Counted from the stretch's first letter, positions 33,812 through 43,183 are shown. The stretch: DNA of 64,000 nucleotides from Actinomadura opuntiae (GCF_030283205.1 NZ_JASNWF010000011.1:1-64000); one strand, 5' to 3'. Numbers and translations: made by a program. The notes: generated by a model from the letters alone, not told the origin.

Positions 33812-34947
33812 TCGTCAATCGTGTCCTTGTGCAGGGCGGCGGCATCGGCGGCCTCGTCGCCGCCACCGCCCTCGCCCGGCGCGGTGTCGAGGTCGACGTC
33901 GTCGAACGCCGGCCCGCCGGATCGGTGCTCGGCGTCGGGCTCAACCAGCCGTCCAACGCCCTGCGGGTGATGGACGAGATCGGTGTCCTGGACGATTGCC
34001 TCGCCGCCGGCTGCCAGTGGGACGACCTGCGCATGATCGGCGCGGACGGGACGGTGCTGGCCGAGATCCCGCCTCCTCCTGCCCCAGGCCTGCCCGCGCG
34101 CAACAACGGGATCCAGCGGCGCGAACTCTGCCGCGTCCTGCTGGACGCGGCCGCAAAGGCGGGCGCCCGGCTGCATCACGACGCGACCACCGCGACCGTC
34201 TCGGCGGACGGTGACGGCGTCGAGGTCACCTTCACCGGTCACGATGCGCCCGTTCCGGGCCGTTACGACCTCGTCGCCGGTTTCGACGGCATACGCTCGG
34301 CCACCCGCCGGCAGCTGTTCGGCGATCGGTACGAACCTCGACTCACCGGCTTCTCGGTCTGGCGCATCAGCTTGCCCCGTCCCCCTGAACTGGACGGGGT
34401 CGTCTACGCCTTCGCCGGCAAGGTCAAGGCCACGCTGATACCGCTCGGCTCGGACGACAGCTACATCGCTCTGGTGGCGCCCGAGGAGACCGTCCAGCAG
34501 GGGATGACGCCACCGCACATCGCCGCGCAGATGCACGCCATGCTGCAGGAGTTCGGAGGCTGGATCGGCGGGCTCGCCAAGCACATCTCGCAGGAGAACT
34601 CAGCCGCGTACGGGCCCATCGAGCAGGTCACCCTGGACGAGCCGTGGTATCGCGGCCGCGTTCTCATCGCCGGCGACGCCGCGCACGCCACCAGCCCGCA
34701 CATGGCGCAGGGCGCGGCAATGGCCGCCGAGGACGCCGTCGTTCTGGCCGAAGAGCTGGAACGCGCCACGTCCGTGCCCGAGGCCCTCGGCGCCTGGTGG
34801 CGGCGCCGGATTCCGCGCGCCGGACTCGTCCAGGACTACTCCGCCGCACTCATGCGACAGGAGCAGGGCAAGGCGTCCCCGGAGGACCTGAAGCTGCTGG
34901 AACTCCCCATTCCGGCGGCGCACGCCCGGCTGGCCGAGCCGTACTGA
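33808..34947 (+). CDS. FAD-dependent aromatic hydroxylase (class A flavin monooxygenase)
   Basis: 379 residues from GTG 33808. GGGIGGLVAATALARRGVEVDVVER at the N-terminus, GFDGIRSATRRQLFG (DG motif) and GRVLIAGDAAHATSPHMAQGAAMAAEDAVVLAEEL (GD motif) identify a salicylate/3-hydroxybenzoate-hydroxylase-like enzyme. It probably adds the second hydroxyl that makes the ring a substrate for the extradiol dioxygenase. It is the last structural gene of the operon; a strong hairpin lies 38 nt after the stop. Confidence 0.92.
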   Translation: MIVNRVLVQGGGIGGLVAATALARRGVEVDVVERRPAGSVLGVGLNQPSNALRVMDEIGVLDDCLAAGCQWDDLRMIGADGTVLAEIPPPPAPGLPARNNGIQRRELCRVLLDAAAKAGARLHHDATTATVSADGDGVEVTFTGHDAPVPGRYDLVAGFDGIRSATRRQLFGDRYEPRLTGFSVWRISLPRPPELDGVVYAFAGKVKATLIPLGSDDSYIALVAPEETVQQGMTPPHIAAQMHAMLQEFGGWIGGLAKHISQENSAAYGPIEQVTLDEPWYRGRVLIAGDAAHATSPHMAQGAAMAAEDAVVLAEELERATSVPEALGAWWRRRIPRAGLVQDYSAALMRQEQGKASPEDLKLLELPIPAAHARLAEPY

Positions 34948-34984
34948 AATGCGCCGGCTCCGGCGTCCACCCGAGGATGATTGA

Positions 34985-35017
34985 CGCGAACGGCCGGCAG
35001 CCCGCCGGCCGTTCGCG
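34985..35017 (+). terminator. terminator hairpin between catabolic operon and lysR
   Basis: A perfect 14-bp stem (34985-34998 with 35004-35017; arm CGCGAACGGCCGGC) and loop AGCCC. No T-tract. It lies between the hydroxylase stop and the LysR ribosome-binding site and should separate or attenuate the two transcripts. Confidence 0.75.
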
Positions 35018-35037
35018 CACGACTCGGAGGACCGACG

Positions 35038-35985
35038 GTGCACCTGCCCAGCCTCGATCTGAACCTGATCGTGGTCCTGCACGCCCTGCTCGAAGAGCGC
35101 AACGTGACCCGCGCGGGCGAACGGCTCGGCATGAGCCAGCCGGGGACGAGCGCGGCGCTGGGCCGGCTGCGGCGGCACTTCAACGACCCGCTGTTGGAAC
35201 GGGAAGGCGGCCAGTACGTCCTGACGCCGCTGGCCCAGGGGCTCTACGACCAGCTTGGGCGGATGCTCGACGATCTGCAGCGGCTGCTGGCCGCCCAGCC
35301 GCGATTCGATGCCGCGACGGCCGAGCGGCGGTTCGTGGTCCAGTGCTCCGACGCCGTGCTCACCGTGCTCGGGCCCCGGCTGGTCGCCGCCGTCGCGCAG
35401 GCGGCCCCGGGAGTCAGCCTGGACTTCCGGGGCGTGAACCAGGCCGTGGTGAACGATCCGCTCACCGCGCTGCGTGACATCGACGTCCTCATCGCGCCGC
35501 GCGGCCTGTTCTCGGTGCCGGAGGCGTTGAGCGCCGAACTGTACAGCGACCGCTGGATCTGCGTGACCTGGCGCGACAACCACTCGGTCACGGACCGGCT
35601 CACCCGCGAGGACGCCGCACGCGCCCGATGGGTGATGCCCTTCCGGCAACCGCTCATGGCGTCGCCCGCCGACGCCGGCCTGGCGGCTCTCGGCATCGAC
35701 CGGCACTGCGCCGTCCGGGTCGAGAACTTCGCCGTCCTGGGACGGCTCGTGGTGGGCACCGAGCTGCTCGTCCTGTGCCACGAGCGGCTGATCCGGCAGC
35801 ACCCGGATCACCAGTTGCGCGAAGTGGAGCTTCCCGCCGCGCTCCAGCCGGTCACCGAGACGGCGTGGTGGCATCCCGTCCGCCAGCTGGACCCCGGCCA
35901 CCGCTGGTTCGTCGACCTGCTCATCGAACAGGGCCACGCCCTGCAAGGCTCGCCGGACGGCTCCAGCGGCCGGGCGGAGTCGTGA
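35038..35985 (+). CDS. LysR family transcriptional regulator
   Basis: 315 residues from GTG 35038, with CGGAGG 7 nt upstream. LDLNLIVVLHALLEERNVTRAGERLGMSQPGTSAALGRLRRHFNDPLLER is the winged helix-turn-helix, of the NodD/DntR-like branch in which the helix begins with DLNLL. The rest is the effector-binding domain. DntR/NahR relatives sense aromatic acids, consistent with its position after the aromatic-degradation operon on the same strand. Confidence 0.92.
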   Translation: MHLPSLDLNLIVVLHALLEERNVTRAGERLGMSQPGTSAALGRLRRHFNDPLLEREGGQYVLTPLAQGLYDQLGRMLDDLQRLLAAQPRFDAATAERRFVVQCSDAVLTVLGPRLVAAVAQAAPGVSLDFRGVNQAVVNDPLTALRDIDVLIAPRGLFSVPEALSAELYSDRWICVTWRDNHSVTDRLTREDAARARWVMPFRQPLMASPADAGLAALGIDRHCAVRVENFAVLGRLVVGTELLVLCHERLIRQHPDHQLREVELPAALQPVTETAWWHPVRQLDPGHRWFVDLLIEQGHALQGSPDGSSGRAES

Positions 35986-35987
35986 AA

Positions 35988-36019
35988 GGGCCGGGGCCGC
36001 CTCGTCGCGGCCCCGGCCC
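35988..36019. terminator. bidirectional terminator between convergent lysR and ABC importer genes
   Basis: GGGCCGGGGCCGC (35988-36000) and GCGGCCCCGGCCC (36007-36019) form a perfect 13-bp stem with loop CTCGTC, 3 nt after the LysR stop and 15 nt from the convergent substrate-binding-protein stop. Confidence 0.8.
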
Positions 36020-36033
36020 CGATCACGCTCCTG

Positions 36034-37218
36034 TCAGGACGCGTCCTCGAAATGCCACGTGCGGCCGTCGAACTGCTGGACGCGGTAGCTCCGGACGAGC
36101 CGACCGTCCGAGCCGCCGTCCAGGGACATCCCGGGCAGCAGCGCGGGATCGGCGGTGCCGTGCAGTCCGTCCCAGCCCTTGAGGAAGCCCTTGCCGTCGA
36201 GGGCAGGAGCCTTGCGCAGCGCGGCGACTACGGCGGCCGCCGCACCGTATCCGTTGAGCGCGAGGAGCTTGCCGCTGTCGGCGGCGTGCCCGTACCTGGC
36301 CATGTCCGTCTTGAACTGCCGGACGGCCGGGTCGGCCGCCCAGCGCGGGTCGGACGGGTCCTTGGCCCACTGCGCCGTGTAGACGCCCTTGGCGGCCGGC
36401 CCGGCGGGCGTGAGGGTGCCGGTGTACTCGCTCTGCGCGCTGTAGAGCATGATCTTCGGGTGGTAGCCGACCTGGTCCATCAGCCGCAGCACCGCGCTCT
36501 GCGCCGCGCCGCCGACCGACAGGAACAGCACGTCGACGCCCGCGCCGCGCAGCTCGTTGACCTGCGGGCCGAGGTCGACGACGCTCGGCGCGACCTTGAT
36601 CGTCTTGGTGAGCGCCAGGCCGGCCGCGCGCAGCCCGTTCGCCTGGCTGGGGGTCAGGTCGTTGTTGAGTCCGAGCAGTCCGGCCTTCGCTCCGGGGAAC
36701 CGGTTCTTCAGGAACGTGCCGGCGATCTTGCCCTCGACGGCGATGTCCGGCCACCAGGCGCGGGCGTAGGGAAAGCTCCGGACGTCGCTGAACGGCGTCT
36801 GCCCGGCCAGTGCGATCAGCGGGACCTTGCGTTCGCCGAGGTAGGGGCGCGTGGAGATCGCCGCGCCACCGAACGACAGCACGAGCGCCGCGTGCTCCTG
36901 CTCGACGAGCCGGCGCATGTTGGCGGTCAGCCGCGAGGCGTCGTAGGCGTCGTCGAGGACCTGGAAGTCGATCTTCCTGCCGTTCACGCCGCCCTCGGCG
37001 TTGACGCGTGAGAAGTAGGCCTGCGCACCGGAGCCGACGACGCCGGTGACGGCCAAGGGCCCGGACAGGGCGAGGCTGGCGCCGATCACGATGTCGCCGC
37101 GCCCCGCGCCGGCCTGCGCGTTCCAGCGGAACGTGCAGCCGCTGAGCGCGGTCGCGGCGGCGCACAGCAGGGCGACCGGGCGCAGCAGGGACGTCCGGAG
37201 CCGTCGCGGGTGCCTCAT
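36034..37218 (-). CDS. ABC transporter substrate-binding lipoprotein, LIV/HAAT type
   Basis: 394 residues from ATG 37218. Signal peptide with lipobox ALSGC (Cys28), so it is a membrane-anchored extracytoplasmic receptor. DIVIGASLALSGPLAVTGVVGSGAQAYFSRVNAEGGVNGRKIDFQVLDDAYDASR is the Peripla_BP_6 N-lobe, with the hinge and C-lobe following (GVYTAQWAKDP). Members bind branched-chain amino acids but also benzoate, cinnamate and other aromatic acids. It is the last gene of a five-gene importer operon; ATGA overlap with the permease upstream. Confidence 0.92.
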   Translation of the reverse strand: MRHPRRLRTSLLRPVALLCAAATALSGCTFRWNAQAGAGRGDIVIGASLALSGPLAVTGVVGSGAQAYFSRVNAEGGVNGRKIDFQVLDDAYDASRLTANMRRLVEQEHAALVLSFGGAAISTRPYLGERKVPLIALAGQTPFSDVRSFPYARAWWPDIAVEGKIAGTFLKNRFPGAKAGLLGLNNDLTPSQANGLRAAGLALTKTIKVAPSVVDLGPQVNELRGAGVDVLFLSVGGAAQSAVLRLMDQVGYHPKIMLYSAQSEYTGTLTPAGPAAKGVYTAQWAKDPSDPRWAADPAVRQFKTDMARYGHAADSGKLLALNGYGAAAAVVAALRKAPALDGKGFLKGWDGLHGTADPALLPGMSLDGGSDGRLVRSYRVQQFDGRTWHFEDAS

Positions 37219-38261
37219 GCGGGCCTCCCTTCGGTTCGGCGTGCGCCCAGGCGGGCGAGGCCCGTGCGTACGAGGTGGACGATGCCGCGGGGCGCGAAGT
37301 ACAGGACGAGCAGAAGCGCTGCGGCGTAGGCGACCTGTGCCCATTGCCCGGCGCTCCCGCCGTCCATGTGGTCGCTCATGTACTGCGGCAGATAGGTGAC
37401 GAACGCGCCGCCGACGATCGCGCCGGCCCAGGACCGGGTACCGCCGACGACGCTCGCGGCCAGCAGCGTCAGGGAGAAGGCGAGCGAGAAGCCGTCCGGG
37501 GTGACGAGGGTCAGGACCATGGCGTTCAGGGCACCGGCGAATCCGGCGACGCCCGCGCTCAGCGCGAACACCGTCAGGGTCAGCCGCCGGGTGTCCACGC
37601 CGGTCGACACGGCCATGAGGGGGCTGGTGCGCAGCGCCTCCATCGACCGGCCGAACCGGCCGCGGGTGAGGTTGCGCAGCCCGATCGCGACGATCCCGCA
37701 GAGGACGAGCACGACCAGGTACCCGAACTGGGCGTCGGCGAGGCCCGTCCAGCCGGGGGCGGCCAGCGGCGGCGCGTCGAGCTGCAGCCCGACCGCGCCG
37801 CCCGTCAGACCGTCGAACCGGGTCACCACCAGCGGGAACAGTGCCGCGATGGCGATGGTGAGCAGGCCCAGGCTGAGCCCGCCGACCCGCAGTGCGGGCA
37901 GGCCGAGCAGCGCGCCGGCGGCCAGGCAGACCGCCAGGGCTCCGAGCAGCGCGACCGGCCATGCCAGCCCGCCCTTGCCGACCAGCAGGACGCCGGTGTA
38001 GGCGCCCAGCCCGAACAGCGCGCCGTGGCCGGCGCTGACCTGGCCCGCGTAGCCGCTGAGCAGGTTGAGGGACGCGACGGCCAGCGCGACCGACCACACG
38101 CGTGACAGTTGCAGCAGGTCGTAGTCGCTGAATAGGAACGGCACGGCCAGCGCCCACAGGAGGGCGACGGTCAACAGGATGCGGGAGCGGTCGGCCCCCG
38201 GCCTCGCGATCCGGGTGCTCTCGGCGGCCTCCTTCGCGGTGCCCGTGGTCGCGGCGCTCAT
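37215..38261 (-). CDS. branched-chain/aromatic-acid ABC transporter permease, LivM type
   Basis: 348 residues. About nine hydrophobic helices; LNLLSGYAGQVSAGHGALFGLGAYTGVLL is the LivM signature loop, with SVVGGTRSWAGAIVGGAFVTYLPQYM near the C-terminus. It pairs with the LivH-type permease whose gene overlaps it upstream to form the membrane channel of the importer. Confidence 0.92.
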   Translation of the reverse strand: MSAATTGTAKEAAESTRIARPGADRSRILLTVALLWALAVPFLFSDYDLLQLSRVWSVALAVASLNLLSGYAGQVSAGHGALFGLGAYTGVLLVGKGGLAWPVALLGALAVCLAAGALLGLPALRVGGLSLGLLTIAIAALFPLVVTRFDGLTGGAVGLQLDAPPLAAPGWTGLADAQFGYLVVLVLCGIVAIGLRNLTRGRFGRSMEALRTSPLMAVSTGVDTRRLTLTVFALSAGVAGFAGALNAMVLTLVTPDGFSLAFSLTLLAASVVGGTRSWAGAIVGGAFVTYLPQYMSDHMDGGSAGQWAQVAYAAALLLVLYFAPRGIVHLVRTGLARLGARRTEGRPA

Positions 38262-39139
38262 GCCCGCACCGTCGCAGCCCGGCCGAACAGGCCCTGGGGA
38301 CGCAGCAGCAGCACCGCGAAGATGATCCCGAACGGGACGACGAGTTGCAGGTCGCCGCCGAGGCCCGGGACGTAGCGGCTCGCGAGGCTGCCCGCGACAC
38401 CGATGACCAGGCCGCCGACGACCGCGCCGGCGCGGCTGGTCATCCCGCCGAGGGTGGCGGCGGCCAGCGCCAGCAGCAGTGGCCCGGACATCATGTCCGG
38501 CGACAGCCCGACGACGGGCGCGGCCGCGATGCCGGCGACGCCGCCGACCGCGCCCGCCAGGGCCCAGCCGAGCGCGAGGATGCGGCCGGTGCGGATGCCG
38601 AGCAGCCGGGCCGACGCCGGGTTCGTCGCCACCGCCCGCAGCTTCAGCCCGACCGGCGTGAACCGGAACAGCCCGGCGATCACCCCCATCGTCACCAGGA
38701 CGAGCACGGCCGCGCCGACCTGCTGGCTGGTCAGCCGCACGTCCCCGAAACCGACCGAGGACGCCCCGAACGGCGAGGCGAAGGTCCTGGGGTCGGTGCC
38801 CCAGCCGAGCGCCATGAGCGCGTTGACCCCGAGGAGCATCGCGGCGCCGGCGGCGAGCAGGACCATCGGTCCCGATCCCTCGACCGGCCGCACCAGCACC
38901 CGTTCGATCGCCGCGCCGAGCACCGCCGACAGCAGCACGGCCAGCGGGAACGCGCCCCAGAACGGCAGCCCGGCGTCGATGAGGCTCCAGGCGGCGAACG
39001 CCGACAGCGTCGCCAGTTCGCCCTGCGCCAGGTTGAGCATGCCGGTCCCCTGGAACACCACGCCCAGGGCGAGTGCCAGACCGGCGTAGATCACGCCGGT
39101 GGCGAGGCCGGCGAGTATCTGCTGGATCAGTTCGATCAT
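38258..39139 (-). CDS. branched-chain/aromatic-acid ABC transporter permease, LivH type
   Basis: 293 residues from ATG 39139. ILAGLATGVIYAGLALALGVVFQGTGMLNLAQGELATLSAFAAW is the LivH N-terminal helix and substrate-channel motif; KLRAVATNPASARLLGIRTGRILALGWALAGAVGGVAGI is the coupling-helix region that contacts the ATPases. Overlaps both neighbours by 4 nt. Confidence 0.92.
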   Translation of the reverse strand: MIELIQQILAGLATGVIYAGLALALGVVFQGTGMLNLAQGELATLSAFAAWSLIDAGLPFWGAFPLAVLLSAVLGAAIERVLVRPVEGSGPMVLLAAGAAMLLGVNALMALGWGTDPRTFASPFGASSVGFGDVRLTSQQVGAAVLVLVTMGVIAGLFRFTPVGLKLRAVATNPASARLLGIRTGRILALGWALAGAVGGVAGIAAAPVVGLSPDMMSGPLLLALAAATLGGMTSRAGAVVGGLVIGVAGSLASRYVPGLGGDLQLVVPFGIIFAVLLLRPQGLFGRAATVRA

Positions 39140-39888
39140 CGGTCCGCCTTCTGTTGATCCGGGACGGTTCCGAGGTAGGCCGCGCGAAGTTCGGCGTCGT
39201 CGGCGAGATCGGCCGCCGCGCAGGAACGGACGACCCGCCCGCGGGCGAGGACGATCGCGCGGTCGGCGACGCGCAGCGACAGCCGGGCGTTCTGCTCGGC
39301 GAGCAGAACGGCGGTGGACCACGCGGCGCGGATGCCGGCGAGCGCCTCGAACAGCTCGGCGGTGGTGCGCGGGGCGAGGCCGAGGGACGGCTCGTCCACC
39401 AGCAGCAACCGCGGCCGGGCCAGCAGGGCGCGGCCGAGCGCCAGCATCTGCTGCTGCCCGCCGGACAGCGCTCCGGCCGGCCGGTTCCGCATGTCCCGCA
39501 GGACGGGGAACATGGTGTGCACGCGCTCCAGGTCCCGGTCGGAGTCCGCGCGCAGCGACGCGGGGCGCCCCATGAGGCCGAGCCGCAGGTTCTCCTCCAC
39601 GCTCAGCTCAGCGAAGGTGCCGCGTCCTTGGGGGACGTGCCCGATCCGCGCCCGCGCCGCGCCGATGGCGTCGAGTCGGGTGATGTCGCGCCCGTCGAAG
39701 GCGACCGTTCCGGTCGTGACGACGCCGCGCGACACCGCTCGGAGCAGGGTCGTCTTCCCTGCGCCGTTGGCGCCGAGCAGCGCGACCATCTCGCCCTCGC
39801 CGACGTCGACGGAGACGCCGTGCAGGACCTGGACAGCGCCGTAGCGGGCGGTCAGGTCTCGTGCTCGCAGGAGCGTGTCCTCGCTCAT
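39136..39888 (-). CDS. ABC transporter ATP-binding protein, LivF type
   Basis: 250 residues. Walker A GANGAGKTT, Q-loop in GHVPQGRGTFAELSVEENL, signature LSGGQQQMLALGRALL, Walker B RLLLVDEPSLGLAP and the switch region LLAEQNARLSL are complete. RGTFAELSVEENL is characteristic of LivF. Forms a heterodimer with the LivG-type subunit next to it. Confidence 0.93.
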   Translation of the reverse strand: MSEDTLLRARDLTARYGAVQVLHGVSVDVGEGEMVALLGANGAGKTTLLRAVSRGVVTTGTVAFDGRDITRLDAIGAARARIGHVPQGRGTFAELSVEENLRLGLMGRPASLRADSDRDLERVHTMFPVLRDMRNRPAGALSGGQQQMLALGRALLARPRLLLVDEPSLGLAPRTTAELFEALAGIRAAWSTAVLLAEQNARLSLRVADRAIVLARGRVVRSCAAADLADDAELRAAYLGTVPDQQKADR

Positions 39889-40745
39889 CGCGCCGCCTCC
39901 CCGCCATCGGTGCCCTCGGCGGCTTCCTCGGCGTCGGCGCCGAGGTAGGCGGCGACGACCCGCGGGTCGGCCGCGACCTTGCGGGGCGTGCCGGAGGTCA
40001 GCAGCCGGCCGGCGTCGAGCACGACGACGAACCGCGCGACCGACATGACCAGGTCCATGTCGTGCTCGACGAGCAGAGCCGTCGCGGGCCCCTCACCGGC
40101 GTCCTCGCAGGCGGCGAGCGCGACCTCCAGCAACTCGCGGGACTCGTCGGCGCCGAGGCCGGCGGCCGGTTCGTCCAGCAGGAGCAGCCGGGGCCGGGAC
40201 ATGACGGCCCGGGCCACCTCGGTCCTGCGCCGGTCGCCGTGCGGCAGCGTGCCCGCCGGCACGTCCGCGAGGTGGGCGATGCCGAAGGCGTCCAGCAGCC
40301 TTTCGGCGTCCTCGCGGAGCCGCCGCTCCTCGGCGCGGTGACGGCCCGCCGCCACCAGCGTGGACAGGACGCCGGACCGGGTCCGCGCGTGGCCGCCGAG
40401 CATCACGTTGTCCAGGACGGGAAGCTCGTCGAGCAGCACCGGTGTCTGGAACGTCCGGGCGATGCCCCGCGATGCGCGGGCGTGGGGATCGAGGCTCGTG
40501 ATGTCGTCGCCGTACAGCGAGATCCGGCCGTCATGCCGGTAGAGCCCGCTGATGCAGTTGAACAGCGTGGTCTTCCCGGCTCCGTTGGGGCCGATCACCG
40601 CGCTGACGCCGCCCACGGGGACGTCGAAGGTCACAGCGTCCAGGGCCCGCAGGCCTCGGAACGAGACGCCGGCGCGCTGGACGCTGAGCGCCACAGCGCC
40701 GGGCGGACGATCCGGTGGGCGCCCCTCGCTCGTCGTCGGTTCCAT
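39885..40745 (-). CDS. ABC transporter ATP-binding protein, LivG type
   Basis: 286 residues, first gene of the importer operon. Walker A GPNGAGKTTLFNCISGLY, ARTFQTPVLLDELPVLDNVMLG (LivG-specific Q-loop), HGDRRRTEVARAVMSRPRLLLLDEPAAGL and the H-switch LLVEHDMDLVM are present. In the signature motif, LSxGxQ appears as LPHGDRR, a common LivG variation. The promoter should lie in 40746-40983. Confidence 0.93.
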   Translation of the reverse strand: MEPTTSEGRPPDRPPGAVALSVQRAGVSFRGLRALDAVTFDVPVGGVSAVIGPNGAGKTTLFNCISGLYRHDGRISLYGDDITSLDPHARASRGIARTFQTPVLLDELPVLDNVMLGGHARTRSGVLSTLVAAGRHRAEERRLREDAERLLDAFGIAHLADVPAGTLPHGDRRRTEVARAVMSRPRLLLLDEPAAGLGADESRELLEVALAACEDAGEGPATALLVEHDMDLVMSVARFVVVLDAGRLLTSGTPRKVAADPRVVAAYLGADAEEAAEGTDGGEAAR

Positions 40746-40983
40746 GGATGGCCTCCCAGGGGGTGATGAGGTGGGGCGGAACGGCGCGCCGTCGTGGCGC
40801 GCCGTCGGGAGGGAGCGGGAGCGACGGGGATCGCTTCAGGGCGATCGCTCGAGCGTCGCGGGATCCGAAGAAGTCGGGGAAGACAATTGCGGGCACCGCG
40901 GCGGGTTCCCCCATTACTTCGGGTAGAAGAAAGGTAGACCGAGGCCACCCTGAAGTGAAATCAATTGTGGTGATGCCGGGAAT
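40746..40983. promoter_or_regulatory. upstream region of the LIV-type importer operon
   Basis: 238 bases between the LysR stop (40984) and the LivG-type start. CTTC-GGGTA-GAAG (40917-40929) and the AT-richer stretch around 40940-40975 are plausible LysR-box and promoter elements on the minus strand. No gene is supported. Confidence 0.4.
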
Positions 40984-41901
40984 TCAGGATCCGGATGCCC
41001 GGCCAGGGGCGGCCGCGGCGCTCAGGAGGCTGCGGAACCAGCGGTGACCGGGGTCGGGGTCGGCGCGGGGATGCCAGCACAGCATCTCCACCAGCTCTGC
41101 CGCCTCGAAGGGGAGGGCCACCAGGCGGATGTGCGCGGACCGCGCCGACCGCTCCGCCAACCGGCGCGGCAGCAGGCCGAGGCGCTCGGTGTGCTCGACG
41201 AGGAACGGCACCTCCAGGAACGACTCCACGCTGATGCGGCCGTTCGACTCGATGCCGAGCACTTCCAACTGCCGGCCGATGTGGGCGCCGCCCGGCGGCT
41301 CGTCGAACAGGCCGACCAGCCTGAGCGTCCGCAGCTCGTCCATGGTGAGACGGTCCCGGACGGCGCGGTTGCCGCGATCGACGACGCCGACCCATTCGTC
41401 CGTGGACAGATGCGCCGCCGGCAACCCGTGCAACCACGCGCGGGGAGCGACCATGAGATCCGCGCGCCGCAGCAGCCCCTCGGGATCGCGCAGATGCTCG
41501 GCGCGCAGCATGTCGAGCCGGACGCGCACGCCCGGAGCGAGGACGTCCAGCTCGCGCAGCGGGGCGGCCAGCAGCGACAGGCCATAGTCGGACCCGACGA
41601 CCGTGAACCGCCGGGTGCTGGCGACCGGATCGAACTCGCTGGTCATCTCATAGGTGCGCTCCGCCATGGTGAGCGTCGCCGTGACCATGCCCAGCAGCGC
41701 CCGCGCGAGCGGCGTCAGCTCCATGGACTGCCCCGAGCGGACGAGCAACTCGTCGCCGAACTGGCGGCGCAGGCGGGCCAGCGCGTTGCTCGCGGCCGGC
41801 TGGCTGAGCCCGAGCCGCTCCCCCGCGCGCGTCACGTTCCGTTCTTCGAGCAGGGCTCGCAGGGCCACGAGCAGATTGAGGTCGTAACGGGAAAGGTTCA
41901 T
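40984..41901 (-). CDS. LysR family transcriptional regulator
   Basis: 305 residues from ATG 41901. LSRYDLNLLVALRALLEERNVTRAGERLGLSQPAASNALARLRRQFGDELLVRSGQSMELTPLA is a NodD/NahR-like helix-turn-helix, closely similar in its first 50 residues to the LysR at 35038. The effector domain differs (VVGSDYGLSLLAAPL). It lies directly upstream of the importer operon on the same strand and is likely its activator, responding to an aromatic acid. Confidence 0.92.
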   Translation of the reverse strand: MNLSRYDLNLLVALRALLEERNVTRAGERLGLSQPAASNALARLRRQFGDELLVRSGQSMELTPLARALLGMVTATLTMAERTYEMTSEFDPVASTRRFTVVGSDYGLSLLAAPLRELDVLAPGVRVRLDMLRAEHLRDPEGLLRRADLMVAPRAWLHGLPAAHLSTDEWVGVVDRGNRAVRDRLTMDELRTLRLVGLFDEPPGGAHIGRQLEVLGIESNGRISVESFLEVPFLVEHTERLGLLPRRLAERSARSAHIRLVALPFEAAELVEMLCWHPRADPDPGHRWFRSLLSAAAAPGRASGS

Positions 41902-41966
41902 CGGTGCTCCCTCACGAGCGGAAGGCGCGGCGGCCCCGCCGGTCCGCGCGACCCTGCGACGGCCGG

Positions 41967-42581
41967 TCAGGCAGGGCCGGTGCCGATCCCGCCGAGCAGG
42001 GTGTCGTGGAAGTAGCGCGCCACCTCTGCCGCCGTCCGTCCGCCACCGGGCCGGAACCACTGGTAGGCCCAGTTGCACATGCCCAGGACCGCCAGCGCGG
42101 TCAGGCGCGGGTTCTCGATGCGGAAGGAGCCGTCCTCGACGCCGCGTTCCAGGACGTCCACCAGCATGCGCTGGTAGAGGTCGCGCTTTCCGGCGATCTC
42201 CTCCCGGACCGGTTCGGGCAGCTCCCGGTAGTGCTCGAAGAAGATCCGCAAATGGCCGGGGTGGGTCTCCATGAGCGACACCAGGTCGGTCATCATCGCC
42301 AGCAGCAGCCCGCGCGGATCCAGCTCCCCCTCGTCCAGACGGGTCTGCTGCGCGGAGATGATCAGGTCGATCATCTCCTGGTGCATCTGCACCAGGAGCG
42401 CGTCCTTGCCGGGGAAGTAGTAGTACAGCGACGGCTTGCGGATCCCGACCTTCTCCGCGATGGCCTCCATGGACGTCTCGTGGTAGCCGCGGGTGTCGAA
42501 CAGCTCGGCGGCGACCTGCATGATCTGCGCCTTGCGGAGGGGGCCGGACAACCGGGGGCCCCGCTTGTGTCCGTCCGCCAC
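41967..42581 (-). CDS. TetR family transcriptional regulator (repressor of the CoA-catabolic operons)
   Basis: 204 residues from GTG 42581, with GGAGAG 7-8 nt upstream. RKAQIMQVAAELFDTRGYHETSMEAIAEKVGIRKPSLYYYFPGKDALLVQMHQEMIDLI is the helix-turn-helix of the FadR/KstR2/PaaR-like TetR branch, which usually senses acyl-CoAs. It is the fourth gene in the operon that begins with the CoA-transferase A subunit and therefore should autoregulate through the TTACCTACC-type palindrome at 44764-44789. Confidence 0.9.
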   Translation of the reverse strand: MADGHKRGPRLSGPLRKAQIMQVAAELFDTRGYHETSMEAIAEKVGIRKPSLYYYFPGKDALLVQMHQEMIDLIISAQQTRLDEGELDPRGLLLAMMTDLVSLMETHPGHLRIFFEHYRELPEPVREEIAGKRDLYQRMLVDVLERGVEDGSFRIENPRLTALAVLGMCNWAYQWFRPGGGRTAAEVARYFHDTLLGGIGTGPA

Positions 42582-42619
42582 CGATCGCTCTCCGTTCCCG
42601 GGCCGCCCCTGCGTTCCCT

Positions 42620-43183
42620 CTATGATGCCGTGTCCGCCTGGTCGGGAAGGCGCGGCAGTCCGCGGGGCGTCTTCAGTCCCAGGGCGTTCGTCAGGCACGC
42701 GACCTTCTGGTACTGCGTCACGACCAGCAGCAGCTCGACGATCTCCCGGGGTGGGAACGCCGCCGCCACCCGTCCCCAGAGCTCATCGGAGAGCGTCGAG
42801 GTCGCGGTGATCTCGTCCGCGACGGCCAGGACGAGCTGGTCGCGCGGCGACCAGGGCGCGCTGTGCGGCGGGGCGGTGGTCGCTCGGACCTCGGCATCGG
42901 ACAGACCCGCCTCCCGAGCGAACATCTCCACGTGTACGGCCCACTCGGACTCCGCACCGACCCGAGCGCAGACCCGCAGGACCGCCAGTTCCCGAGTGCG
43001 CGCGTCGAGCGCGGTTCCCTTCATGCAGGCCGCCGTCGCGCGCCGCAGGTCGTCCAGCGCGGCGCGGCTGTGGGCCAGTGCTTGGAAGATCGGCAGCGGA
43101 CGGCCGTCCGGCAGCCGGTAGGGGTCCAGGAGCCGCTCGACCTCAAGGTCGTCCGGAACGAGCGCGGGCAGCCTTCCGCTCAC
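42620..43183 (-). CDS. carboxymuconolactone decarboxylase (CMD/AhpD-like) family protein
   Basis: 187 residues from GTG 43183; the start overlaps the CoA-transferase B stop (GTGA). The CMD domain is recognisable by LDARTRELAVLRVCARVGAESEWAVHVEMFAREAGLSDAEV, with the E-W-x-x-H-V motif, but without the CxxC of true AhpD peroxidases. In beta-ketoadipate pathways CMD proteins decarboxylate gamma-carboxymuconolactone; many homologues in catabolic operons are untested. Acting on a ring-cleavage intermediate is plausible. Confidence 0.88.
   Translation of the reverse strand: MSGRLPALVPDDLEVERLLDPYRLPDGRPLPIFQALAHSRAALDDLRRATAACMKGTALDARTRELAVLRVCARVGAESEWAVHVEMFAREAGLSDAEVRATTAPPHSAPWSPRDQLVLAVADEITATSTLSDELWGRVAAAFPPREIVELLLVVTQYQKVACLTNALGLKTPRGLPRLPDQADTAS

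Noticed and set aside
36034..38400. Very long minus-strand frame running through the importer permease gene
   Set aside because: Only its last part (binding protein from ATG 37218) is real; the upstream part overlaps the LivM-type gene and translates to low-complexity Arg/Gly sequence.
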